Shown: positions 1 through 12,209, counted from the stretch's first letter. The stretch: DNA of 64,000 bases from Asaia prunellae JCM 25354 (GCF_000613885.1 NZ_BAJV01000001.1:124001-188000); one strand, 5' to 3'. The notes: generated by a model from the letters alone, not told the origin. Program-made: numbers and translations.

Positions 1-4
1 AATT

Positions 5-26
5 CCGCCCGTGCAGGTTCGGGCGG
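5..26 (+). terminator. GC-rich hairpin upstream of the decarboxylase gene
   Basis: A perfect 7-bp stem (CCGCCCG at 5-11 and CGGGCGG at 20-26) encloses an 8-nt loop and is followed by ATTT. It may be the terminator of a gene left of the window or a leader hairpin. The Shine-Dalgarno sequence of the next gene begins six bases after it. The T run is too short to be sure. Confidence 0.35.
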
Positions 27-46
27 ATTTCGGGAGGAGTGACTCA

Positions 47-1180
47 ATGACTCCGAAAATCGTCCGCTATCTTGCCGAGCAGCAACCGGCAACTCCTTGC
101 CTCGTGGTCGATATCGATCATGTTGAAGCACGCTATCATGCCTTGCGTGATGCCCTTCCCCTGGCACAGATCTATTATGCCGTAAAAGCCAATCCGGCTG
201 CCCCGATCCTTGAGCGTCTGGTACGGCTTGGCTCGTCTTTCGACGCAGCCTCAATCGGCGAAATTCACCAGTGCATGGCTGCCGGTGCCCAGGCCAGCCA
301 GATTTCTTTCGGCAATACCGTAAAGAAAGTTTCTGCCATTCGCGAAGCTTTTGATCTGGGCGTCGATCTTTTTGTTTTCGACAGCGAAGAAGAACTGGCC
401 AAGCTTGCCGAGCACGCCCCGGGTTCGCGCGTCTTCTGCCGACTGGCTGTTGAGAATGAGGGGGCCGACTGGCCACTATCACGCAAATTCGGCACGACCA
501 TCGCCCATGCGAAGGATCTCCTGCTTCAGGCTGTCGATCTCGGTCTTGAGCCTTATGGCCTGTCCTTCCATGTTGGGAGCCAGCAGACCAGCACGGCCGC
601 TTATGAGGCTGCCATTGCCAAGGTCGCCATGCTGTTTACTGATCTTTCAGCGGCTGGAATCGACCTGAAAATGGTTAATCTGGGTGGTGGTTTCCCTGTT
701 CGTTATCGTGATGACATTCCCGAAATCGAGCAGTTCGGTCTGGCCATTGGCCGCGCCATGACCGAGCATTTCGGCAATGCCTTGCCGCAAATGCTGATCG
801 AGCCGGGTCGTTTTATGGTGGCAGAAGCCGGTGTGGTATCGACTGAGGTTGTTCTGGTGAGCCGTCGCGGCGGCAAGGAGAGCGATCCACGCTGGGTCTA
901 TCTCGATATCGGTCGGTTCGGCGGTCTGGCAGAGACCGAAGGCGAAGCAATCCGCTATCGTTTTCGTACGCCGCATGATGGCCTGCCGACGGGCGAAACG
1001 GTTGTGGCGGGCCCGAGCTGCGACGGTGTGGACATCATGTATGAGAAGAATCGCGTTCAGCTGCCCCACGCACTGAATTCGGGCGACCGTATCGAACTGC
1101 TCACAACAGGTGCCTATGTTACCACCTATTGTTCAACCGGTTTCAACGGCTTCGCCCCGCTGAGTGAACATTACATCTGA
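47..1180 (+). CDS. Ornithine decarboxylase, PLP-dependent fold type III
   Basis: This cytosolic enzyme of about 377 residues belongs to the alanine-racemase-fold ornithine/lysine/diaminopimelate decarboxylases, and the best reading is ornithine to putrescine for polyamine synthesis. Visible motifs are the PLP lysine in YYAVKANP near residue 45, HVGSQQ near 180, the glycine loop GGGFPV, EPGR near 255, and GPSCDGVD near 325, whose cysteine is the catalytic one in eukaryotic-type ornithine decarboxylases. The frame opens at a GTG at position 11, but I chose the ATG at 47 because GGGAGGAG precedes it at a good distance. Nothing nearby is functionally linked. Substrate choice (ornithine over lysine or diaminopimelate) rests on family resemblance. 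Confidence 0.85.
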   Translation: MTPKIVRYLAEQQPATPCLVVDIDHVEARYHALRDALPLAQIYYAVKANPAAPILERLVRLGSSFDAASIGEIHQCMAAGAQASQISFGNTVKKVSAIREAFDLGVDLFVFDSEEELAKLAEHAPGSRVFCRLAVENEGADWPLSRKFGTTIAHAKDLLLQAVDLGLEPYGLSFHVGSQQTSTAAYEAAIAKVAMLFTDLSAAGIDLKMVNLGGGFPVRYRDDIPEIEQFGLAIGRAMTEHFGNALPQMLIEPGRFMVAEAGVVSTEVVLVSRRGGKESDPRWVYLDIGRFGGLAETEGEAIRYRFRTPHDGLPTGETVVAGPSCDGVDIMYEKNRVQLPHALNSGDRIELLTTGAYVTTYCSTGFNGFAPLSEHYI

Positions 1181-1383
1181 GCCTTCAGAAGCGGTCTTTT
1201 CCTGACGGCCATGACAGCAAAACGAAGGCGCCCGCGACTGGAGTGTTCCATCGCGCGGCGTCTTTTCTGTTTCAACAAGGACCCGGAGCCTGTCTTCGCA
1301 TACAGTCTTCATTACGGGCGTTCCCCCGGAACAACGAATACCCTGATTCCGGGCTTCCTTTTCCTGATACGGTCAGTTGTTTT

Positions 1384-2502
1384 ATGAAGCGTCGTGATTT
1401 TCTGCTCTCCGGACTTCTGACCGGGATCGTTCTCTCCAAGGCGGCACGGGCAACCCCGGCGCAAGATACGGCTCAGGGCCATATTGGCCGCAGCAACAGC
1501 CTCACAGATGTCGAGGGACTGAGTGTAGGCCAATCTCAGAATACCAATAGCCGTACCGGTGTAACCGTTATTCTTCCCGACCAGCCTGTGCCCTGCGCCG
1601 TCGATGTGCGTGGAGGGGGGCCGGGCACCCGCGAAACCGATGCCCTCAACAGCTGGAATCTGGTCCATCGGATTGATGCCCTGACCCTGTCTGGTGGCTC
1701 GGTTTATGGGCTCGCTGCCGCTGACGGTGTTGCGGCCTGGCTGGGTGCGCGAGACCGTGGCTTTGCCATGCGCAAGGTCAAAGATGTGCCTGTTTCTCCA
1801 ATCGTCCCGGCTGCCATTCTCTATGACCTTGATAATGGTGGCGACAAATCCTGGGGGGAGGCTCCCCCCTATCGTGCTCTCGGCGTGGACGCGGTCAGCC
1901 ATGCCAACCGTCACGTTGCCCTCGGAACGGTTGGTGCAGGCTATGGCGCGATGGCCGGACGCCTCAAGGGCGGAATCGGCACAGCCTCGTGGGTAACCAG
2001 AGACGGTTATACGATCGGGGCTATCGTTGCGACGAACAGTCTTGGTTCTGTCACCCTTCCCCATGAAAAACATTTCTGGGCCGCCCCTTTCGAACAGGGA
2101 AGCGAGTTTGGCGGTCTCGGCGTTTCAGCATCCCGAATCGCCCCTGAGGATATGAGCGGTACCAAGCTCGATCCTCAGCCCCGAGCCAATACAACTCTGG
2201 CCTGTGTTGCCACAGATGCCGCCCTCACACAGGACGAACTCAAACGCATCGCCATGATGGCGCAGGACGGTCTGGCTCGCGCCATTCATCCGGTACACTC
2301 CCCATTCGACGGCGATACGATTTTTGCACTCGCAACAGGGACCAAAGCTGTAGCCGAAAACGGACGCGCCCTTCTTGTTGCACAGCTCGGCAGCATTGCC
2401 GCGGATGTTCTGGCACGTGCTGTTGCCCGTGGCGTATTCAATGCCTCTTTGCCGCCTGGTATGACCGTTCCGCTATGGTCGACCCTGCCGACGCATCATT
2501 AA
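1384..2502 (+). CDS. Exported P1-family (DmpA-like) aminopeptidase
   Basis: The product of about 372 residues belongs to peptidase family S58 (DmpA, beta-aminopeptidases), Ntn-type hydrolases that cut themselves to release a new N-terminal nucleophile. The conserved blocks are GGGPGTRETD near 80, LSGGSVYGLAAADGV near 105, and NTTLACVATDA near 260, which holds the likely nucleophilic Thr. The reading frame extends upstream to 1243, but the start at 1384 gives an N-terminus MKRRDFLLSG followed by a hydrophobic stretch and an Ala-rich cleavage zone, which looks like a Tat-type export signal. It probably releases D- or beta-amino acids, or N-terminal residues from small peptides, in the periplasm. 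It converges on the fucose cluster with only about 20 bp between stop codons. Confidence 0.8.
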   Translation: MKRRDFLLSGLLTGIVLSKAARATPAQDTAQGHIGRSNSLTDVEGLSVGQSQNTNSRTGVTVILPDQPVPCAVDVRGGGPGTRETDALNSWNLVHRIDALTLSGGSVYGLAAADGVAAWLGARDRGFAMRKVKDVPVSPIVPAAILYDLDNGGDKSWGEAPPYRALGVDAVSHANRHVALGTVGAGYGAMAGRLKGGIGTASWVTRDGYTIGAIVATNSLGSVTLPHEKHFWAAPFEQGSEFGGLGVSASRIAPEDMSGTKLDPQPRANTTLACVATDAALTQDELKRIAMMAQDGLARAIHPVHSPFDGDTIFALATGTKAVAENGRALLVAQLGSIAADVLARAVARGVFNASLPPGMTVPLWSTLPTHH

Positions 2503-2523
2503 CCAGCGGCAGGCTAAGAGGCC

Positions 2524-3390
2524 TCAATTACCTTCAGGCTGAATTTTCTGCGCGAGGCCGTAGAAGGCAATGGCAGAATCTGCGAAAATCGATCTGCCGC
2601 GCTCGGGTACATTTTCCGACACAACATTGCGGGCATAGGTAAGCGTGTCCTCATAGTCATCCTGAGCCAGCAGGCAGACAGGCCAGTCGCTCCCCCACAT
2701 AAGACGATCCGAGAAAAGGGAAAAAAGCGTCTCCACGAAAGGAACAAGCAGAGCCTGCTTTCCTCCCAAGGGGAGCTCGGTATGAAGACCAGAAAATTTG
2801 CATGCGACACCGTGTTCAGAGAGATCATTCATAGCCTCACACCAGTGGTCAAACCCCGCACCTGACAGGTCCGGCTTGGCTGCGTGGTCAATCACGACAG
2901 ATATTTCATCCCACAGACGGCAAAAGCGGCGGATCATGTTCAGGTGACGGGGTTTCACCAGCGCGTCCAGGCGCAATCCGTTTTGCGCCAAGGCCCGGAG
3001 CGCAGGCATCACTTCACGTGAAAGCAGCCAGTCCACATCGTCCATATCCTGCAGCATGGGGCGCAAAGCCTTGAGCTTGGGATAGCGGGCAAGTCGGCCG
3101 ATCAGCTCAGGAGCCTCTGTGCTGGAGAAATCGACCCAACCAACCACCCCGGCAATCCAGTCATGCTGTTCGGCAAGTGACAGAAGCCAGAATGTTTCGC
3201 GTATGTCCTCCTGTGCCTGGACAACAATACTCCCCGTCACCCCCGAAGGCCGGGAGACCCTGGCAAAATCATTGGGAAGATAGTCCCGGAAAATTCTGAC
3301 TTGCTGAAACCCTGGCCATTGATGAAACGCGTTGGTACGCGCCCATAAATGATGATGGGAGTCGATTATACAGGACCAGTTACCGGTCAT
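2524..3390 (-). CDS. L-fuconolactone hydrolase (amidohydrolase family)
   Basis: This metal-dependent amidohydrolase (COG3618 type, 288 residues) opens L-fucono-lactone to L-fuconate. The metal-binding DSHHHLW motif is at residues 10-16, a strand GVVGWVDF follows near 85, and the C-terminal WGSDWPVC carries the last catalytic Asp. These are the marks of the sugar lactonase branch rather than of aminocarboxymuconate decarboxylases. It is the last gene of the fucose operon, and its start overlaps the stop of the preceding short-chain dehydrogenase by four bases. Substrate assignment comes from the full set of pathway neighbours, since the family also serves other lactones. Confidence 0.82.
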   Translation of the reverse strand: MTGNWSCIIDSHHHLWARTNAFHQWPGFQQVRIFRDYLPNDFARVSRPSGVTGSIVVQAQEDIRETFWLLSLAEQHDWIAGVVGWVDFSSTEAPELIGRLARYPKLKALRPMLQDMDDVDWLLSREVMPALRALAQNGLRLDALVKPRHLNMIRRFCRLWDEISVVIDHAAKPDLSGAGFDHWCEAMNDLSEHGVACKFSGLHTELPLGGKQALLVPFVETLFSLFSDRLMWGSDWPVCLLAQDDYEDTLTYARNVVSENVPERGRSIFADSAIAFYGLAQKIQPEGN

Positions 3391-4115
3391 GCGGCAGTCC
3401 AGCCACCGTCAATCACGTGGACACTGCCTGTCGTATAGGCAGAGGCATCACTCGCAAGATACAGGGCAAGTTCGGCTATTTCCTCGGCGGTGCCGATACG
3501 CCCCATCGGCTGACGAGCAATGAAGGCTTTGCGTGCGGCCTCGGCATCTCCCGTTGAGGAGAGCCGCTCATCAAGTGACGGGGATTGCACTGTGCCAGGA
3601 CAGATCACATTGCATCTTATCCTGCGGGTAACATAATCGACCGCGATCGACTTGCTTAGTCCGATAACCGCCGCTTTGGTCGTGCCATAGGCAAAGCGAT
3701 TGGGCACGCCAATCACCGAGCTTGCCACCGACGCCATGTTGATGATCGATCCACCCCTATCAAGCATTCCCGGCAATACGGCACGCGTGACATCCACCAT
3801 CGCATGCACATTCAGTGCGAAAGAAAGGCGATATCCCTCCGCGCTCGTTTCAAGCAAGGATCCAGAATCAACATAACCTGCGCAATTGAAGAGAATGTCG
3901 ACGGCACCGATCTCAGCCATACGCGCAGTAATATCGTCTGACTTCAGCAGATCGAGCGTAACAGGATGACATCCCGACAGCGTTGCAAGAGCCTCCGTCT
4001 TGCGATCAACCGCGAAGACTTCGGCCCCCTCGCTGGCAAAAAGAATGGCGCTGGCTCGTCCTATTCCCTGCCCGGCCCCTGTGACGATCGCCCGTTTTCC
4101 GGCAAGGCGGTTCAT
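3387..4115 (-). CDS. 2-keto-3-deoxy-L-fuconate dehydrogenase (SDR)
   Basis: A classical short-chain dehydrogenase/reductase of 242 residues. The nucleotide-binding loop GAGQGIG is near residue 12, NCAGY replaces NNAG near 80, and the YxxxK catalytic pair lies in FAYGTTKAA near 145. In the non-phosphorylating fucose pathway this enzyme oxidises 2-keto-3-deoxy-L-fuconate to the 2,4-diketo acid using NAD. The start overlaps the upstream hydrolase gene stop by four bases and the stop overlaps the lactonase start, so translation is probably coupled across the operon. Sequence alone would say only SDR; the function is inferred from the cluster. Confidence 0.8.
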   Translation of the reverse strand: MNRLAGKRAIVTGAGQGIGRASAILFASEGAEVFAVDRKTEALATLSGCHPVTLDLLKSDDITARMAEIGAVDILFNCAGYVDSGSLLETSAEGYRLSFALNVHAMVDVTRAVLPGMLDRGGSIINMASVASSVIGVPNRFAYGTTKAAVIGLSKSIAVDYVTRRIRCNVICPGTVQSPSLDERLSSTGDAEAARKAFIARQPMGRIGTAEEIAELALYLASDASAYTTGSVHVIDGGWTAA

Positions 4116-4975
4116 GACGCATAGCTCCTGCAGATCTGCGTCTGTCGGCCCAGCGACACACCCTGATCGCTCTCGATACCCAGAACCATACGATCACCGG
4201 GCTTGAGATAAACGGGCGGCTTGAAACCCAGTCCGACCCCGGCCGGCGTTCCGGTCGAGATGATATCACCAGGGCAAAGTGTCATGAACCGGCTGATATA
4301 GCTGACAAGGAAGGCCACATCGAAAACCATGTTCTGCGTATGGCCATTCTGGTGACGGACGCCATTGACCTCAAGCCAAAGCGACAAGGCCTGTGGATCC
4401 GGGACTTCATCTGTTGTGACCAGCCAGGGGCCTATAGGTCCGAATGTATCGCAGCTTTTGCCTTTCACCCACTGGCCACCCTGTTCCAGCTGAAAAGCCC
4501 GTTCTGACAGATCATTGATCACAACATAACCAGCCACATGATCGAGTGCGTTTTCAGCAGCGACATGCCTTGCTGTCTTGCCAATGACAACACCAAGCTC
4601 GACCTCCCAATCCGTTTTTTCCGAACCAAGGGGAATGATGATATCGTCATTCGGACCACAGATTGCGCTGGTGGCCTTCATGAACAGGACAGGTTCAGCA
4701 GGCGGAACAATTCCTGACTCAGCGGCATGATCCCGGTAATTCAATCCTACACATATGAATTTACCCACCCCTGAAACTGCAGGTCCCAGCCTCTCTCCTT
4801 CCGGGAGCAGGGGCAATCGGGCTGTATCAATTGCCATCAGTCTGGACAGCAGACCGGACTCAAACGCTTCACCTGAGATATCACTGACAATCGAGGACAG
4901 GTCTCGTGCGCGCCCCGTCCTGTCAATAAGAGCAGGCTTTTCCATTCCGGGTTGTCCAATTCGGGCAAGCTTCAT
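4112..4975 (-). CDS. 2,4-diketo-3-deoxy-L-fuconate hydrolase (FAH family)
   Basis: A fumarylacetoacetate-hydrolase-family protein of 287 residues with a short N-terminal lid (MKLARIGQPG) and the C-terminal FAH fold: KATSAICGPND near 105, a metal site around DWEVELGVVIG near 125, VINDLSER near 150, and STGTPAGVGLGFKPP near 245. In this pathway it cleaves the diketo acid to pyruvate and L-lactate, so fucose carbon enters metabolism without phosphorylation. AAGGAG lies just upstream of the ATG, which overlaps the fucP stop codon (ATGA). Relatives include ureidoglycolate lyase-like proteins, but the neighbours favour the fucose role. Confidence 0.82.
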   Translation of the reverse strand: MKLARIGQPGMEKPALIDRTGRARDLSSIVSDISGEAFESGLLSRLMAIDTARLPLLPEGERLGPAVSGVGKFICVGLNYRDHAAESGIVPPAEPVLFMKATSAICGPNDDIIIPLGSEKTDWEVELGVVIGKTARHVAAENALDHVAGYVVINDLSERAFQLEQGGQWVKGKSCDTFGPIGPWLVTTDEVPDPQALSLWLEVNGVRHQNGHTQNMVFDVAFLVSYISRFMTLCPGDIISTGTPAGVGLGFKPPVYLKPGDRMVLGIESDQGVSLGRQTQICRSYAS

Positions 4976-6236
4976 GGGATACTCCTTGCTTCTGAACGTT
5001 TGATGTAAAGGGCGAAAGCCAGGACAACGGCAAAACTCAGGCTCGGCACAAGCATCGCAAGACGGATGCCCATGAAATCAGACACATGTCCCATGAATCC
5101 GGTCAGAACAGCCCCCCGATAATCGCCATGATCATGAGAGAGCCACCAAGACGACGCTCCTGCCCCAACCCTTCCACACCAAGCGCAAAAATGGTCGGAA
5201 ACTGGATTGAAAGGAAAAAACTTGCCAGCACCAGACAATAAAGCCCGGCATGTCCGGACAAAGCCGACGAGCCCAGTGTGAGCAAAAGGCTTGCCGCTGC
5301 AAAAAACTGTAAAATGGTGTTCGGTGCAAAACGCACCATCAGTGACGTGCCGCAGAAACGCCCACACGCAAACAGGATCAGACTGATCAGAAGCGCATTG
5401 GCCCCAGAAGCCTCTGTCATATGCGCATTGGCCTCTGCATAGCGTATCGTATAGCTCCATACAGCCACCTGGGCACCGACATAAAAAAACTGGGCGATTA
5501 CGGCAAAGCGCAAGCGAGGCTTTCTGAACAATCCATATAAGGAGTTTCTCTTCCCCTCTCCGGACCCATGATGCTGCACGGGCGGAAAACGGATGAAAGC
5601 TGCCAGCATTGCGAGACACAGAACGAATAAACCAAGAGTGATATAAGGCCCTCTGACCGAAAGAATTTCATTTCTGTAAAATAACGTCTTTGCCGCTTCG
5701 GACAGGGTTGGGTCCGTCGGATCCAGCGTCTTGCCGGAAAGAATAAAATATTTTCCGATCAGTATACCTGAGAGAGTACCAATCGGGTTGGCAACCTGTG
5801 CCCAGTTCAGCCGCCGTGCTGCACCTGCCGGATCTCCTATCTCCGTCATGAGGGGATTGGCTGCTGTTTCGAGGAAAGCCAATCCACCTGCAATGATAAA
5901 CAGGGCGACCAGAAAGAATTCATAACGGCCAAATTCGGCTGCAGGATAAAAGAGTAAAGCCCCTGCGCCATAGCAGCCCAGGCCTGTCATGATGGCGATA
6001 CGATAACCCCGACCCTGCATAAGCAGGGCTGCGGGCAAGGAAAAAAGAAAATACCCGAAATAGAAAACCTGCTGTACGAAACTGGTGCCAAAATCCGAGA
6101 GTACAAAGGCTTTTTTGAATTGGGCTATGAGGATATCATTGAGGTTATTGGCCATACCCCAGAGAAAAAACAGCACCACTACAAAGGCTATGGCGACATG
6201 ATATCCATCCTGACCGCTGCCTGGTTTTTCCGTCAT
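4972..6236 (-). pseudogene. fucP: L-fucose permease FucP, frame broken by one base
   Basis: A twelve-helix major facilitator of the fucose:H+ symporter family, about 420 residues once repaired. The N-terminal signature FFLWGMANNLNDILIAQFKKAF and the LETAANPL block are typical of FucP. As given, the frame stops at 5103 after IIGGLF. The rest (TGFMGHVSDFMGIRLAM to the end) continues in another frame. Adding one base to the run of six C at 5112-5117 restores a continuous protein, so this is more likely a homopolymer error than decay. The ATG at 6236 has AAGGAGA nine bases upstream; an in-frame ATG at 6269 is less well placed. The gene overlaps the next one by ATGA. Confidence 0.85.
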
Positions 6237-6265
6237 TGCGCTGTCTCCTTTCCCGGCTCGGGAAA

Positions 6266-8328
<2,063 letters not shown>

Positions 8329-8368
8329 ATCAAACTCCGCGTGACAGACAAGACCGAATCGTTATTAT

Positions 8369-8416
8369 TATATGTTATATGTATCTATTATTTAGTGATA
8401 TATATGTTATGTAACA
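8369..8416. promoter_or_regulatory. Candidate operator of the fucose divergon
   Basis: The 122-bp divergent gap is very AT-rich. It contains the 10-bp direct repeat TATATGTTAT at 8369-8378 and 8401-8410, 32 bp apart (about three helical turns). The second copy overlaps a palindrome TGTTA-TG-TAACA at 8405-8416. This layout suits a repressor or activator acting on both the operon and the mutarotase gene. No regulator gene lies in the cluster, so the binding protein is unknown. Confidence 0.4.
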
Positions 8417-8450
8417 CATAATTGCGAGCAATCTGTTTGGAGAGTCAGAA

Positions 8451-8834
8451 ATGTCACTTTCTCCTCGCGTTTCAGGCACCGTCTTTTCTGCCAGCGAACG
8501 CCGTTGCTACGCGCTGGATCTGGTGAATGACGCTGAGCTCATCACGGCTTATGAAAAACGTCATCAGCCAGGGAATGTGTGGCCGGAAATTCTTTCGGAC
8601 ATGAAAGACCGGGGCATTGTCAGCATGGAAATCTGGCGCTGCGACGACCGTCTTTTCATGATCACCGAAAACGATCCCACTCACCCGGCACAGAAAGAGA
8701 TCCCGCCGCTCGTACAGCAATGGGAGGCGGAAATGGACCATTATCAGTGCCGTCTGCCCGGCTCGGCAGAAAACGAAAAATGGCGCGCCATGACGTGCAT
8801 CTTCGATCTTGAAAGCCACACGCATCATCGCTGA
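8451..8834 (+). CDS. L-rhamnose/L-fucose mutarotase (RhaM family)
   Basis: A 127-residue protein of the dimeric alpha/beta-barrel mutarotase family. The core from RRCYALDLVNDAELITAYEKRH to the Trp-rich C-terminal part matches the RhaM fold, with the His of YEKRH near residue 40 as a likely active-site residue. It has about 20 extra residues at the N-terminus compared with RhaM. It would interconvert alpha and beta anomers of the incoming 6-deoxyhexose, and its divergent placement against the fucose operon points to L-fucose. GGAGAG precedes the ATG at a suitable distance. Confidence 0.8.
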   Translation: MSLSPRVSGTVFSASERRCYALDLVNDAELITAYEKRHQPGNVWPEILSDMKDRGIVSMEIWRCDDRLFMITENDPTHPAQKEIPPLVQQWEAEMDHYQCRLPGSAENEKWRAMTCIFDLESHTHHR

Positions 8835-8971
8835 GCAGTTGTTGAAATAAATCCCGGTAAGGTTGTTCACGTTGGGGTCAATGAGGCTCGCAAGGCCTGA
8901 TGGCTTGTGGTTCTCTTTCCGTCCGTAATGACTGGCAAAATTGCGGGTACATTCCTGCCGGGAGACTTCTC

Positions 8972-10624
8972 ATGACCAAAACCCTCTCTGTTGCTCTTTC
9001 CGGACAGGAGCTGCTCAATCATCCTTTCCTGAACAAAGGACTGGCTTTCAGTGCAGATGAGCGAGAGGAATTCGAACTGCACGGGCATCTGCCACGCGCT
9101 ATCCTGTCACTGGATGAGCAGGTTGAGGCCGCACTGAAGTTCCTCGACGCCCTGCCCTCGCCTTTTGCTCGTCATGTGCATTTACGGGAATTGCAGGACA
9201 CGAATGAAACGCTGTTCTATGCCCTGCTGACCCGCAAGCTCGAAAGCATGTTGCCACTGGTGTATACACCGACCGTCGGCGAGGCATGCCAGCGCTTTTC
9301 GGAGATCTGGCAGCGTCCACGCGGCCTTTTTCTGAGTTATCCCGAGCGGGATGCGATCGAGGATATCCTTTCCGACCCGGCCTATGATGATATCCGTATT
9401 ATAGTCGTGACCGATGGCGAGCGCATTCTCGGCCTTGGCGATCAGGGTGCTGGTGGCATGGGCATTCCTATTGGCAAGCTCTCGCTTTACACAGCCTGTG
9501 CGGGCATTTCGCCGGACCAGACACTCCCGATCCTGCTCGATACCGGCACAGACAACCAGGATCTGCTGCACAATCCCGCTTATATCGGCTGGCGTCACGA
9601 GCGTGTGCGCGGTGCCGAATATGACGCCTTCATCGAGCGCTTTGTCACGGCTGTGCAAACGCGCTGGCCGCATGTCGTGCTGCACTGGGAAGATTTCAGC
9701 GGCGTCAATGCAGCGCCCATTCTGGAACGCTATCGCGACCGGCTGTGCACTTTTAATGACGATATACAGGGCACGGCCGCCGTCACCACGGCCGCCATTC
9801 TCAGTGCCAATGCCGCCCATGACGGCAAGCTCAAAGACGAGACTGTCGTCATGCTGGGTGCAGGTTCTGCTGGCGTTGGCATCGCCAGATTACTGCTACA
9901 GGTCATGCAGGATGAAGGCGCAAGCGAAGATGAGGCCCTGTCACGCTTTTACATGCTCGATCAGAACGGTCTTCTCTGTGCTGACCGCGAAGGACTTACC
10001 GACGGGCAGGCCCTCTTCGCCAGGTCTGACTGGGAGAAACGCCCTACCGATTTCGAGAGCGTCATGCGTGAGACCAAGGCCACCATCCTGATTGGTGTCT
10101 CGGGTGTCAGGGGACTGTTCAGCGAGAAAATCGTGCGTGAAATGGCCAGAAACTGCAAACGCCCGATCATCTTCCCGCTCTCCAACCCCACCTCGCATTC
10201 CGAAGCCACGCCTGAAGACATCATGAACTGGTCTGAAGAGCGCGCCCTCGTCAGCACAGGCAGCCCCTTCCCGCCACTCGACCTGCATGGCCACACCCAT
10301 CGCGTCGACCAGACGAACAATGCCTATATCTTCCCCGGACTGGGGCTCTGTCTTCTGGCCACCGGGGCCACGCGGGTGACGGAGTCCATGTTCATGGCGG
10401 CAGCGCGTGGCCTTGCTTCGCTCTCCCCCCTGCGGAGCAACCCGGACGGCAATCTCCTGCCCCCGGTCACGCAATTGCGAAAGGTCGCACTCGCTGTTGC
10501 TGAAGCTTCTGCCAGACAGGCGCGCGAAGATGGCGTATGTCCTGATCTGAGCGATGAGGAACTGCATGACCGCATTCAGTCCCTCGTCTGGACGCCTGAA
10601 TATTGTGCTTATGAGAAGATCTGA
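8972..10624 (+). CDS. maeA: NAD-dependent malic enzyme (malate dehydrogenase, decarboxylating)
   Basis: A 550-residue malic enzyme of the large single-domain MaeA/SfcA type, converting L-malate to pyruvate and CO2. The signature [17 protein letters not shown] is near residue 95, the catalytic and metal region is in [12 protein letters not shown] near 265, and the NAD loop [13 protein letters not shown] is near 295. GGGAGA precedes the ATG at 8972, while upstream in-frame codons to 8900 lack a ribosome site. The stop codon is one base from the fumC start, so the two are co-transcribed and give a fumarate-malate-pyruvate route. Confidence 0.92.
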   Translation: MTKTLSVALSGQELLNHPFLNKGLAFSADEREEFELHGHLPRAILSLDEQVEAALKFLDALPSPFARHVHLRELQDTNETLFYALLTRKLESMLPLVYTPTVGEACQRFSEIWQRPRGLFLSYPERDAIEDILSDPAYDDIRIIVVTDGERILGLGDQGAGGMGIPIGKLSLYTACAGISPDQTLPILLDTGTDNQDLLHNPAYIGWRHERVRGAEYDAFIERFVTAVQTRWPHVVLHWEDFSGVNAAPILERYRDRLCTFNDDIQGTAAVTTAAILSANAAHDGKLKDETVVMLGAGSAGVGIARLLLQVMQDEGASEDEALSRFYMLDQNGLLCADREGLTDGQALFARSDWEKRPTDFESVMRETKATILIGVSGVRGLFSEKIVREMARNCKRPIIFPLSNPTSHSEATPEDIMNWSEERALVSTGSPFPPLDLHGHTHRVDQTNNAYIFPGLGLCLLATGATRVTESMFMAAARGLASLSPLRSNPDGNLLPPVTQLRKVALAVAEASARQAREDGVCPDLSDEELHDRIQSLVWTPEYCAYEKI

Positions 10625-10625
10625 C

Positions 10626-12029
10626 ATGACAGACACACGGATCGAGAGCGACGGCCTCGGCGAAATCGAAATTCAAGCCGACAAGCTCTGGGGCGCGCAA
10701 ACACAGCGCTCCCTTCATTATTTCAGCATCGGCCGCGAATTGATGCCGCGCGAAATGATCGAGGCCTATGCCATCGTCAAGCGCGCCTGTGCGAGTGCCA
10801 ACCATCAGAGCGGGCGTCTGGCCGAGACGCAATACAAGCTGATCACCACGGTCTGCGATGAGATCCTGGCCGGTCAGCATGCCGACATGTTCCCGCTTCA
10901 TGTCTGGATGACCGGCTCTGGCACCCAGTTCAATATGAACATCAACGAGGTCATTTCGAACCGCGCCTGCCAGCTCTCTGGCGAGGCTCTGGGCAGCAAG
11001 CGCCCGGTTCACCCCAATGATCACGTCAACATGTCACAATCGTCCAACGACAACTTCCCCACGGCCATGCATGTGGCGGTTGTGCTGGGCAGCCGTCGTA
11101 GACTGATCCCGGCCCTGACCCGTCTGGCGGAGTCCATCGAAACCAAGGCCGAAGAGTGGAAGGATATCGTCAAGATTGGCCGCACCCATATGCAGGATGC
11201 CGTGCCGGTCACGCTAGGACAGGAATTCCACGGCTATGCCGGGATGCTGCGCGAGAACATTGCTCGCATTCAGGAAGCCGAGAAGGGCCTCTACCCCCTA
11301 GCCCTTGGCGGTACCGCACTCGGCACCGGCATCAATACCGATGCCCCCTTTGCTGGTCGCGCCTGCGCCGAGATCGCCCGTCTGAGCGATGCGGCCTTCA
11401 TCAGCGGCGAGAACAAATTTGCCCTGCAAGGCGCGCATGATGCGCTTGTGCATTTTTCGGGTGCGCTCCGCACCACGGCAGGCGCGCTCTACAAGATCGC
11501 GAACGACATCCGCCTTCTCTCCTGCGGCCCGCGCGCCGGCTTTGCCGAGCTGCATCTGCCTGAGAACGAGCCCGGCTCGTCCATCATGCCGGGCAAGGTC
11601 AACCCGACCCAGGCCGAGGCTCTGGCCATGCTGGCCGTGCAGGTCATGTCCAATGACGTGGCGGTGGGTTTCGGCGGCGCCGGTGGCCTGCTGGAAATGA
11701 ACGTCTACAAGCCGCTCATCATCCAGAACATCATGCAGAGCATCACCTTGCTGCATGACGGCAGCGAGAATTTCCGCACCTTCCTGATTGAAGGCACCAA
11801 GCCGAACCTCGCCCGCATCGAGCGCTACGTGGCTGAGTCCGTGATGCTGGTAACGGCCCTCGCCCCGACCATCGGTTACGACACGGCCTCAAAGGTCGCG
11901 CATCACGCCATGGACCATGACTGCACGCTGAAAGAGGCCGCCCTGGCCCTGAACGCTGTCAGCGAGGTCGATTTCGACCGTCTGGTCGACCCGCGCACCA
12001 TGCTGGCACCAAATCTGAAGGGGAAGTAA
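10626..12029 (+). CDS. fumC: Fumarate hydratase class II
   Basis: A 467-residue member of the fumarase/aspartase superfamily. The signature loop [16 protein letters not shown] is near residue 320, [17 protein letters not shown] near 190, and [19 protein letters not shown] near 100. It hydrates fumarate to malate without an iron-sulfur cluster. It starts one base after the malic enzyme stop. Malic enzyme and fumarase in one operon suggest joint control of C4-acid flow to pyruvate. Confidence 0.93.
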   Translation: MTDTRIESDGLGEIEIQADKLWGAQTQRSLHYFSIGRELMPREMIEAYAIVKRACASANHQSGRLAETQYKLITTVCDEILAGQHADMFPLHVWMTGSGTQFNMNINEVISNRACQLSGEALGSKRPVHPNDHVNMSQSSNDNFPTAMHVAVVLGSRRRLIPALTRLAESIETKAEEWKDIVKIGRTHMQDAVPVTLGQEFHGYAGMLRENIARIQEAEKGLYPLALGGTALGTGINTDAPFAGRACAEIARLSDAAFISGENKFALQGAHDALVHFSGALRTTAGALYKIANDIRLLSCGPRAGFAELHLPENEPGSSIMPGKVNPTQAEALAMLAVQVMSNDVAVGFGGAGGLLEMNVYKPLIIQNIMQSITLLHDGSENFRTFLIEGTKPNLARIERYVAESVMLVTALAPTIGYDTASKVAHHAMDHDCTLKEAALALNAVSEVDFDRLVDPRTMLAPNLKGK

Positions 12030-12035
12030 GGGAAA

Positions 12036-12075
12036 GCGGGGCTCTGCCCCGCCCCCCGGAAAGGGGCGGCAGCCC
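12036..12075 (+). terminator. GC-rich terminator after fumC
   Basis: A perfect 7-bp hairpin (GCGGGGC, loop TCT, GCCCCGC at 12036-12052) starts seven bases after the fumC stop. It is followed by a second GC-rich complementary stretch (CCCC ... GGGG) and then CCCTTTTATC. I recall this kind of GGGGCTCTGCCCC block as a frequent intergenic element in alphaproteobacteria, which is not verified here. Confidence 0.6.
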
Positions 12076-12164
12076 TTTTATCGCAATAAATTTAGTACCA
12101 CGCTGCGTACGCGTTGGGTTGAAAGAAGAAAGTCCGTCATCGGACATTGAAGTAGCAAAATTTC

Positions 12165-12209
12165 CGTGCACGATCTCTATTAGCAATATGCTAATAGAGA
12201 TCGTGCACG
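12165..12209. repeat. Perfect 21-bp inverted repeat with 3-nt spacer
   Basis: The arms at 12165-12185 and 12189-12209 are exact reverse complements, separated only by ATA. The left arm begins CGTGCACGATCTC and ends ATTAGCA. No T run follows, so an ordinary terminator is not obvious. It sits exactly where the GC-rich fumC region gives way to the AT-rich island, which suggests a junction scar, recombination site or operator. Confidence 0.8.

Noticed and set aside
1312-2073. A 253-codon minus-strand frame over the P1 peptidase
   Set aside because: Antisense shadow; the plus-strand product is a recognised family with a signal peptide.
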